Origin: Candidatus Hydrogenedentota bacterium | GTDB lineage: Bacteria; Hydrogenedentota; Hydrogenedentia; Hydrogenedentales; SLHB01 | Assembly: GCA_007118235.1 (NCBI GenBank) | Contig: SKRY01000169.1 | Span: forward strand, 1 to 5,044 | Direction: 5' to 3' | DNA: 5,044 bases | Shown: positions 1-4,435 of the stretch, in pieces | Position numbering within the stretch: the stretch's first letter is position 1 | Layout of the letters: each line of letters opens with the position of its first letter | Notes under the pieces: generated by a model | Databases searched by the model: none | Told to the model about the DNA's origin: nothing | Seen by the model: the letters and a program-made list of their open reading frames with translations, nothing else | Translations under genes and position numbers: made by a program

Positions 1-5
1 ACATC

Positions 6-395
6 GTGACAAATGGTCTATTTCCCACAGTTGAGCCGAACACGTGGTTGCGCTTGCTCGACTTCCTATTTGGGCCGTTTAGTGGCCGCGATCTGATAGC
101 GGATAAGGTAAGGTGTTTTGTGGAGAGAGAGGCCAGGTTTGGGCTGCTTGGCCGCGTCTATGGCTTCGATGGCTCCGATGAGGAAGTGACTCTGCAAGAG
201 AAGATGGAACGGGAGCATCGCGAGGCTCTGGAACTCGCGTGTTTGGTGTATCCCAAAGAGTTGAGCCGGGACAAGGTGCAGAAGTATGTCGAGGCTCTTC
301 AGGAGCTGCGTTGCGATCCCGAATCGTACGAGGAACGTCGCCGAAAGAGACTTCTAGATATTTTGGAGGAAATATTGGAACTGTTGGATGACTGA
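6..395 (+). CDS. Uncharacterised 129-aa charged, helix-rich protein (start uncertain)
   Basis: I do not recognise the family. The reading frame opens at a GTG at position 6 and closes with TGA at 393-395. No stop or ribosome binding site is visible before it, so the gene may begin upstream of the window. There is no signal peptide or convincing membrane span. Residues 1-55 are mixed, with a short aromatic/hydrophobic stretch around residues 14-25 (WLRLLDFLFGPF). From about residue 60 to the end the protein is very rich in Glu, Arg, Lys and Leu, which predicts long amphipathic helices, and it ends in an acidic Leu/Glu/Asp tail. A 9-bp tandem repeat at 160-177 encodes part of a Gly/Asp-rich turn. 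Codon use is less GC-biased than in the genes downstream, including AGA, ATA and TTT codons, so it could be an acquired or accessory gene. Coding status is likely; function is unknown. Confidence 0.6.
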   Translation: MTNGLFPTVEPNTWLRLLDFLFGPFSGRDLIADKVRCFVEREARFGLLGRVYGFDGSDEEVTLQEKMEREHREALELACLVYPKELSRDKVQKYVEALQELRCDPESYEERRRKRLLDILEEILELLDD

Positions 396-470
396 TCGCC
401 ACGGTAAGGGGGCTTAGGCCGCCAAACGGCTGGCTCGGCCGGCTGAAGACGGCCCCATGGGAAACTGCCT

Positions 471-540
471 TTGGCGTCAATTCGCGTTCATTCGCGGTTG
501 CTTCCCGGGGTAACCGCGAATGAACGCCAATGCACGCGAA
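471..540. repeat. Inverted repeat, 29-bp arms with a 16-bp perfect core
   Basis: The left arm is 471-499 and the right arm 512-540. Aligned by hand as reverse complements they agree at 25 of 29 positions, and the inner 16 bp (484-499 gcgttcattcgcggtt; 512-527) match perfectly. The 12-nt spacer 500-511 has further C-G and G-T pairing potential. A transcript could form a long hairpin, but no T-run follows closely, so it is not a typical intrinsic terminator. It may be one copy of a dispersed palindromic intergenic repeat family, or a dyad binding site. Its structure is certain; its role is not. Confidence 0.85.
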
Positions 541-554
541 AGAGCGCCAGTGAC
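515..554 (+). repeat. Degenerate 10-bp tandem repeat, four units
   Basis: Four consecutive 10-bp units starting at 515, 525, 535 and 545 fit the consensus CGCSARWGMV, and a fifth begins with GC at 555. The same periodicity is present on the other strand in the left arm of the inverted repeat, with units ending near 495 and 485. The inverted repeat therefore looks like two oppositely oriented runs of one 10-bp motif meeting at 500-511. Ten bp is about one helical turn, so equivalent bases face the same side of the DNA. The function is unknown. Confidence 0.7.
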
Positions 555-604
555 GCTGGGGCGTCCATTTCGCGAACGATAGTGACCAAAATTGTCGCGT
601 TGCG

Positions 605-627
605 CCCCAAATCCTCCGAGGACGGGG
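605..627. repeat. Short imperfect stem-loop
   Basis: CCCC at 605-608 can pair with GGGG at 624-627, and TCCT at 612-615 with AGGA at 619-622 around a CCG loop, separated by an asymmetric internal loop (AAA against C). It is one of a row of palindromic elements in the gene-free region. No T-run follows. Confidence 0.4.
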
Positions 628-635
628 ATCGTAAT

Positions 636-650
636 GGGCAAATTTTGCCC
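636..650. repeat. 15-bp palindrome with a single central base
   Basis: gggcaaattttgccc: arms 636-642 and 644-650 are perfect reverse complements around T643. As RNA it gives a 6-bp stem with a 3-nt loop. A T-rich stretch begins only at 658, probably too far for a classical terminator. As DNA it could equally be an operator for a dimeric regulator. Both uses are guesses. Confidence 0.45.
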
Positions 651-936
651 AGCGCGGTTCTTTTTGGTGTTTCTTTTCCCCGCCATTCCTGTGGCCCATC
701 CCATTCCCCAACCGGCCTTGTCCGCTGGCGCGGCAAGCTCGTCTGTGTCAAGGAGTTGTGAGCCTATTCCCGTGCACGTGACGGCTTAGAAGGCCGCAGA
801 GCCGTGTGCCGTAGCGCGATGCGGATGTTAGCGGACACTAGGCTTGGCTGGAAGGAGTGGCGCCGTTGACCGGCGTTGGCCCAAAAATTGCTGACGTTCC
901 GGTAGGAAAACCCAGGACGGGATCCCCGATAGCGCG

Positions 937-943
937 AAGGAGG
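937..943 (+). promoter_or_regulatory. Ribosome binding site for the gene at 948
   Basis: AAGGAGG is a near-perfect anti-Shine-Dalgarno match lying 4 nt before the GTG at 948. It is the strongest such site in the window and supports this non-ATG start. Confidence 0.75.
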
Positions 944-947
944 TTGT

Positions 948-1589
948 GTGAAAGAAAAGAAGTCGGTCCAGGGGTTGTTTGTGCTGGCGGCGGGCATTGT
1001 TCTCGCCGTGGTATGGTGGCTGGGCAGCGGCGCCATCCCCGTGGAAGCGGACGAGCAGAGCGCGCGCGCCCGGCAAGAGGGGTACGAAACTCCGCTGAGC
1101 AGTGTGGCGTGGCGCTATGCCTTGGCGGTCCGGGACAATAACTGCGCCGAGGTCATCCGCATGACGCTTTGGATGAACGAGCGCCTTGATCGGGTGAGGG
1201 CGGCCCATGGGGACTCGGAGAGACTTGAGGCGGCGCGGGAGGCGTTGTGCCGCCGGATTACCCGCCGCGTCATCGAAGGCAACCAATTGACGGCCGAGGG
1301 CGTGGAGGATCCCTACATTTTTGCTCCCGGAGTTGAGCTGAACCTTGTGGGAGTGGATGGCGGAGCCGCGGGGCTGGAGCGGCCCGTCGCGGAGCGGAGC
1401 TGGATCCGGGTGACGTACCCCAACCGGCGCCGCGCGTTGCGGGACCAGGAGGGTCAGCCCATTCGTTCGATTGTGGTAGGTGTCAATGTATCCCAAGACG
1501 GCTATGTATTGAAGGCCGGCTTCATCGGCAATCTGGATGTGGATCGCGATTCCATCCACTATGTCTGGCCGCGCCCGGAAGGAGAATGA
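948..1589 (+). CDS. Membrane-anchored protein of unknown function, 213 aa
   Basis: No family is recognised. The start is GTG with AAGGAGG 4 nt before it. The N-terminus KEKK is followed by one hydrophobic segment at residues 9-27 containing WW, so the protein is probably an N-in anchor with the remaining ~185 residues outside the cytoplasmic membrane. An uncleaved anchor is more likely than a lipoprotein, since no lipobox Cys is present. Residues 50-110 look helical (a VAWRYALAVRDNNCAEVIRMT stretch, split here as VAWRYALAVRD and NNCAEVIRMT), and residues 125-208 look rich in beta strands and end in HYVWP. This helix-then-strand order would suit an NTF2/SnoaL-like fold, but that is only an impression. 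There are two cysteines, C66 and C101, which might form a disulfide. The gene ends 3 bp before the zinc-knuckle gene and is surely co-transcribed with it. Confidence 0.8.
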   Translation: MKEKKSVQGLFVLAAGIVLAVVWWLGSGAIPVEADEQSARARQEGYETPLSSVAWRYALAVRDNNCAEVIRMTLWMNERLDRVRAAHGDSERLEAAREALCRRITRRVIEGNQLTAEGVEDPYIFAPGVELNLVGVDGGAAGLERPVAERSWIRVTYPNRRRALRDQEGQPIRSIVVGVNVSQDGYVLKAGFIGNLDVDRDSIHYVWPRPEGE

Positions 1590-1592
1590 ATC

Positions 1593-2063
1593 ATGCCCAT
1601 CGCCAAGTGTCCGCGCTGCAAGAAACTGTTCGAGAAATCGGGAAGCACGGTGTGCGCAAAGTGTTTTCCGGACGAGGAGACGGACTATGATACGGTGCGG
1701 GATTATGTCGGACGCCATCCCGATTGTTCCGCGCATGAGGTGGCGGGGGAGACGGGCGTGGACGAGGAGTGCGTGCTGCGCATGATTGAGGAGGGACGCA
1801 TCCTGAACTCGGCCTCCCATGAACCGGTGGCGTGCGGGCGGTGCGGTCAACCCGCCATCAGCCTCACCAAACGGCTTTGCCAAGCGTGTCTGACCGAACT
1901 CAACACACAGATCCTCCACGAGCAGTCGCGTATTAAGCTTCCGCCCAAGGAGAAGGAGGCCGATGCATTCGCCCCGGCGGCCGCCTCACAGGGATCGGGA
2001 TCCAGCGCGCCCGATTCAAGTGGGCGGGTGCGGGACACCATTGAGAAGAAGCGCCGGCTGTAA
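1593..2063 (+). CDS. YvyF/TIGR03826-like double zinc-knuckle protein, 156 aa
   Basis: A cytoplasmic protein with two four-cysteine knuckles of identical geometry: C6-x2-C9-x11-C21-x2-C24 and C81-x2-C84-x11-C96-x2-C99. Each should bind one zinc. Between them, residues 28-72 (DYDTVRDYV, then HEVAGETGVDEECVLRMIEEGRI) read like a small winged-helix/MerR-like segment. This order of N-terminal knuckle, DxDTV helix, helical segment ending in IxEGRI and second knuckle resembles the YvyF/TIGR03826 flagellar-region proteins found next to flgM and flgK in Firmicutes. Their biochemical role is not established. From about residue 105 the tail is disordered, with Pro/Ala/Ser/Gly repeats and a basic KKRRL end. 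The ATG at 1593 has AAGGAG at 1579-1584 and starts 3 bp after the upstream stop. No flagellar gene is visible here. Family assignment is from recall; general zinc-protein status is firm. Confidence 0.75.
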   Translation: MPIAKCPRCKKLFEKSGSTVCAKCFPDEETDYDTVRDYVGRHPDCSAHEVAGETGVDEECVLRMIEEGRILNSASHEPVACGRCGQPAISLTKRLCQACLTELNTQILHEQSRIKLPPKEKEADAFAPAAASQGSGSSAPDSSGRVRDTIEKKRRL

Positions 2064-2068
2064 CCCAA

Positions 2069-2083
2069 GGGCCGCCGTGGCCC
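2069..2083 (+). terminator. GC stem-loop just after a stop codon, possible weak terminator
   Basis: GGGCC at 2069-2073 pairs with GGCCC at 2079-2083 around a 5-nt loop, 6 nt after the TAA of the zinc-knuckle gene. The position suits a terminator, but no T-tract follows, so termination would be weak or factor-dependent. Confidence 0.25.
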
Positions 2084-2136
2084 GGAATGGGCGGAGGGCG
2101 AACCGCGGGCATCTTGCTGGCGCGGTCCTCATTGGC

Positions 2137-2160
2137 CGGCGGTTTGGGGTGGAACCGCCG
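2137..2160 (+). repeat. 8-bp perfect stem-loop before the putative promoter
   Basis: cggcggtt (2137-2144) and aaccgccg (2153-2160) are exact reverse complements around an 8-nt G-rich loop. It is the strongest stem in this gap and ends 12 bp before GATAAT. It may end the upstream transcript or act as an operator overlapping the -35 region. There is no T-run. Confidence 0.5.
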
Positions 2161-2178
2161 CCGTGAACCGTGGATAAT
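2150..2178 (+). promoter_or_regulatory. Possible promoter for the cell-wall operon
   Basis: GATAAT at 2173-2178 matches five of six bases of the sigma70 -10 box in otherwise GC-rich DNA. At 17-bp spacing the -35 position (2150-2155, TGGAAC) is poor, three of six. It lies about 90 bp before the miniprotein start. The claim rests almost wholly on the -10 match. Confidence 0.25.
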
Positions 2179-2270
2179 AGAGGGACGCCCCCGGCGGGTC
2201 TTGGACCGGCTGAACGGGGCGCCGAGGGTGGAAAGCTTGAATGGCTTCCGCGACAAGGATACACTGACCC

Positions 2271-2438
2271 ATGATGACAAGGCGCGACCGAATTGGGCTT
2301 GCCATACTGATTGGCCTTTTCGTCATACTGGGGCTTGTCCTGGTATGGGTAAGCCCCCCAACCGGGAGTACGCATGATCCCGCCGACAGCCCCATTTTTC
2401 AGCAACGGATTATCAATTTGCAGGGGAGCCGCGACTGA
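2271..2438 (+). CDS. Single-span membrane miniprotein, 55 aa
   Basis: Reading from the ATG at 2271 gives 55 residues to the TGA at 2436-2438. The N-terminus MMTRRDR is basic. Residues 8-27 (IGLAILIGLFVILGLVLVWV) form one uninterrupted hydrophobic span, followed by a Pro/Ser/Asp-rich linker and a polar tail ending QGSRD. The positive-inside rule predicts cytoplasmic N-terminus and an external tail of about 28 residues. A cleaved signal is less likely, as no good AxA site follows. AAGGA at 2255-2259 lies 11 nt upstream, a rather long spacing. The gene overlaps the amidase start by 65 bp in another frame, which suggests translational coupling. The clean transmembrane pattern in an otherwise GC-rich gap is the main argument that it is real. 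I do not recognise the family; a role linked to the amidase or wall is only inferred from position. Confidence 0.5.
   Translation: MMTRRDRIGLAILIGLFVILGLVLVWVSPPTGSTHDPADSPIFQQRIINLQGSRD
2364..2368 (+). promoter_or_regulatory. Ribosome binding site for the amidase ATG at 2374
   Basis: GGGAG lies 5 nt before the ATG at 2374, inside the miniprotein gene. No other usual start codon lies in this frame until the ATG at 2488, which would cut into the signal peptide, so this site decides the start. Confidence 0.5.
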
Positions 2439-3669
2439 GGCCTGGCGGCAGGCGGCGCGTCCCCGGCTTGTCCAGGCTGTCCTGCTGATGGCGGCAGCCT
2501 GCGTGGCCTTTGCCGCGTCCGGCCAGGCCCGGTTTTCGATTGATCTCCCCCAAGGCTCGCAGGAAGTCGCGCGGCAACCCCGCTTCTTCATGGGCGAAGG
2601 GTATGTTCCCATCCGAGCCTTTCTCGATCCGTTGGGCGCCACCTTGGAATCCTACGAGACGGGGTTTCGCATTCAGCTTGGCCCGGATCGGGCGTGGGTT
2701 CAAGGAGGCAGCCGGGAGGTTGAGGGACCGCGCGGGGCGTTTCAATTGGAACAGCCTTGGCGCGTGGTGGAGGGCGAGCCGTATATCGCGGTGGATGATG
2801 TGGAGCCCTTGTTCCGGCGCGCCTTCGGGACCGCCGTGAGGGTGGTGGACCCCGGCGGAGCGGCCATCGCGCCGGCCGGGGAAGACGGCCTAGAAGCCGT
2901 TGCGCCCGCTCAAGATCCTGGTCCCGCCTTGCAGCCGTTCCAGGTGCGGGACGACGATGCTCCGGCGGACGAGGGAGAACTCCCCCCAGGTTCTCCGTTC
3001 GACGATATGGCGCCGCGGTTGCAACCCGTCCCGGATGCTCCAGAGCCGTCCCGGCGGCCGTTCCTGGTGGTGGTGGATCCCGGGCATGGGGGAGGCGACT
3101 CAGGCGTGGTTGGAGATGATGGTATTGCGGAGAAGGACGTCACGTTGGCCATTGCCCTGGAATTGCGCGGGATACTCGAGAATGATGACCGCATCGCGGT
3201 CCAGCTCACGCGGGAAGACGACACGGAACTCAGCACGAGCCAGCGCGGGGCGATGACGCAACGTTACGGCGCTGATCTATTTCTGACCATCCACGCAGGG
3301 GCTGGGTTGACGCCCGATATGACGGGTCACGCGTTGTATTTCCCTAGATACGAGACCGTTCCGCCCGTCGGCGAGCGGGGGGGCACGGCCGAGCGGGCGC
3401 TTGCCCGGCAGCGGGTCAACCAGAGCGAACAATGGGCTTCGTTCATGTCGGCGGCCTTGGAACGGGAGACCGGCGGGACGGTGCGGCGCGCGGCCCCCTT
3501 GCGCTGCCGGGTCATGCGTCATCTGGATGCGCCCTCCATCATGGCCGAGATTGGCGTGTTGACGACCGGCGGCGGCGAAACGAACTTGTCAAGCGGCTCG
3601 TATCTTCGCCGGGTGGCTGAAGCCTTGGCCGAGAGCATTCGCGCGTACCATGATGCCGTGGCGGAGTGA
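2374..3669 (+). CDS. Secreted N-acetylmuramoyl-L-alanine amidase (Amidase_3) with stalk domain
   Basis: A zinc hydrolase that cuts the amide bond between N-acetylmuramic acid and L-Ala in peptidoglycan, acting outside the cytoplasmic membrane. Residues 32-49 are a hydrophobic signal core after a basic stretch, with a likely cut after SGQA (A52). The N-region is unusually long. Residues about 77-155 (YVPIRAFLDPLGA near the start, GEPYIAVDDVEPLFRRAFG at the end) resemble a copper-amine-oxidase N-terminal/stalk domain, probably for wall binding. A Pro/Ala/Asp-rich linker spans 160-228. The catalytic domain, 230-428, has DPGHGG (zinc ligand H238), E253 in IAEKD (zinc), H307 in LTIHAG (zinc) and catalytic E392 in IMAEIGVLT. 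The usual HAN after the second His is HAG here. All ligands are present, so it should be active. It precedes the GerMN gene by 91 bp with no obvious terminator between. Related to AmiA/B/C and CwlD-type enzymes; I assign no symbol. Confidence 0.9.
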   Translation: MIPPTAPFFSNGLSICRGAATEAWRQAARPRLVQAVLLMAAACVAFAASGQARFSIDLPQGSQEVARQPRFFMGEGYVPIRAFLDPLGATLESYETGFRIQLGPDRAWVQGGSREVEGPRGAFQLEQPWRVVEGEPYIAVDDVEPLFRRAFGTAVRVVDPGGAAIAPAGEDGLEAVAPAQDPGPALQPFQVRDDDAPADEGELPPGSPFDDMAPRLQPVPDAPEPSRRPFLVVVDPGHGGGDSGVVGDDGIAEKDVTLAIALELRGILENDDRIAVQLTREDDTELSTSQRGAMTQRYGADLFLTIHAGAGLTPDMTGHALYFPRYETVPPVGERGGTAERALARQRVNQSEQWASFMSAALERETGGTVRRAAPLRCRVMRHLDAPSIMAEIGVLTTGGGETNLSSGSYLRRVAEALAESIRAYHDAVAE

Positions 3670-3760
3670 CGGCGGGGACGCGCCATTCTTGCCTGTCTGG
3701 AAATTCATTGAGCGTCAAACGATGCCGCCGGGACAACCGCGGCCGGGAAGGACCTAGGAA
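3670..3760 (+). other. Short intergenic spacer, amidase to GerMN
   Basis: A 91-bp gap with no T-tailed hairpin and no convincing promoter pair. Read-through from the amidase to the GerMN gene and murI is therefore the simplest view. Confidence 0.4.
3746..3752 (+). promoter_or_regulatory. Ribosome binding site for the GerMN gene
   Basis: GGAAGGA lies 8 nt before the GTG at 3761. A second AGGA at 3756-3759 is too close to the start to serve. The site favours GTG 3761 over the internal ATGs at 3803 and 3806, which would shorten the basic N-terminus before the membrane span. Confidence 0.6.
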
Positions 3761-4435
3761 GTGGGTAGACAAGACCGGGGACAGTTCCTGAGGCGGGGAC
3801 TGATGATGGCGTGGGCGATGCTCACGCTGTTTCTGGTTTTCAGTCTGGTATTGCTGGCCCATCAGTTGATGGCCGGGGGCGAGCTGTCCTTGTCGTTGCC
3901 GGACACGCCCTTGACCGGACAACAAGCGAGGGAAGACGAGTATGTCGCGCCGGATCCCGTCCAACGCCGGCAGGTGCGGCTCTACTTCGCCGAAACGGAC
4001 GGGTCGGGGCTTACCGCGGAACGGCGGCGCATCCATCTCGGCGGGGAGCTAACAGATAACGCGCGCCGTCTGTTGGACGCCCTAATCGAGGGTCCCACCT
4101 CGGGCTTGGCCCCCATTGCCCCGCCCAGCGCGGAGGTGCGCGCCGTATACCTCATGGGGGACAGCGAACTGGTGGTGGATTTTTCCCGCGAACTCCTACA
4201 GGATCTCCCCAAGAGCGCGACGTCGGAGGCCCTGCTCGTGCATGGCGTTGTCCACACGTTGACGCAAAGCGCCGCCCAGGAGAACGGAAACACGCCCGTG
4301 GATAGGGTGCGCATACTCATCGAGGGCGCATCGCCCCACCAATCCTTCTCGACGCATTTCGACTTCGATGATCCCGTGCGGCGCGACCGGGACTGGGAAA
4401 GCGGCCAGCCAGCGGTGGACGAGGGCAATGTCTGA
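3761..4435 (+). CDS. Membrane-anchored GerMN-domain protein, 224 aa
   Basis: The N-terminus is basic (RQDRGQFLRR) and a transmembrane span covers residues 17-37, so it is a signal-anchored protein with its domain outside the membrane. Residues about 72-190 fit the GerMN domain (PF10646): VRLYFAE strand, ARRLLDALIEGP helix with the LL-x-GP-type turn, GLAPIAPPSAEV, SELVVDFSREL strand, HGVVHTLTQSA helix, and VDRVRILIEG strand. A short tail, FDDPVRRDRDW, matches the family's usual P-x-RRD ending. GerM was named from Bacillus spore germination, but the domain is widespread in bacteria that do not sporulate, and its biochemical role is unclear; a link to the cell envelope is likely. It sits between the amidase and murI and overlaps murI by 8 bp, so the two are translationally coupled. 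Confidence 0.85.
   Translation: MGRQDRGQFLRRGLMMAWAMLTLFLVFSLVLLAHQLMAGGELSLSLPDTPLTGQQAREDEYVAPDPVQRRQVRLYFAETDGSGLTAERRRIHLGGELTDNARRLLDALIEGPTSGLAPIAPPSAEVRAVYLMGDSELVVDFSRELLQDLPKSATSEALLVHGVVHTLTQSAAQENGNTPVDRVRILIEGASPHQSFSTHFDFDDPVRRDRDWESGQPAVDEGNV

Larger units (their letters stand above)
396..947. other. Long gene-free region with repeats and palindromes
   Basis: About 550 bp with no convincing gene. The open frames on both strands lack ribosome binding sites and encode Arg/Pro/Ser-rich sequence, as expected from repeats and GC-rich non-coding DNA. It holds a strong inverted repeat with 10-bp periodicity (471-554), then imperfect stem-loops at 605-627 and a 15-bp palindrome at 636-650. 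A pyrimidine-rich stretch follows at about 655-720. From 720 to 930 I see nothing definite: TTGACC at 866-871 resembles a -35 box but has no matching -10 at normal spacing. The promoter for the gene at 948 should lie here but cannot be pinpointed. Confidence 0.6.
2064..2270. other. Intergenic region with serial stem-loops
   Basis: A gap of about 200 bp after the zinc-knuckle gene. Going right it has a 5-bp stem at 2069-2083, a 6-bp stem (2102-2107 with 2121-2126), an 8-bp stem (2137-2144 with 2153-2160) and a bulged 6-bp stem at 2230-2249. None is followed by a T-run. An AT-rich GATAAT lies at 2173-2178. The gap probably holds both the end of the upstream transcript and the start of the cell-wall operon. 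Open frames here have no ribosome binding sites and look like chance. Confidence 0.45.

Noticed and set aside
437..454. Terminator of the first gene
   Set aside because: ggccg and cggcc can form a 5-bp stem with an 8-nt loop, but there is no T-run and the stem is no better than chance in this GC-rich stretch.
471..554. CRISPR array
   Set aside because: The units are 10 bp, contiguous and degenerate, with no unique spacers and no cas genes nearby.
79..711. A 210-codon minus-strand open frame across the first gene and the repeat
   Set aside because: Its product is low-complexity Pro/Arg/Ser sequence that runs through both a + strand gene and the inverted repeat, with no ribosome binding site.
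471..761. Open frames on both strands through the repeat region
   Set aside because: They run through palindromes and a pyrimidine tract, lack start signals and give unrelated Arg-rich sequence in several frames at once. They are by-products of the repeats.
866..894. Sigma70 promoter for the gene at 948
   Set aside because: TTGACC at 866-871 is a fair -35, but no TATAAT-like box occurs 16-18 bp downstream.
828..1919. A 363-codon open frame on the minus strand
   Set aside because: It lies antisense to the gene at 948 and part of the next. The + strand genes have good ribosome binding sites, a clean membrane span and paired zinc motifs. The minus-strand product is Arg/His/Pro-rich without any recognisable motif, as expected of a GC-rich shadow.
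2087..2377. A 96-codon + strand frame in the gap before the amidase
   Set aside because: There is no ribosome binding site and no domain-like pattern, and it overlaps the miniprotein frame, whose membrane-span pattern is far more gene-like.
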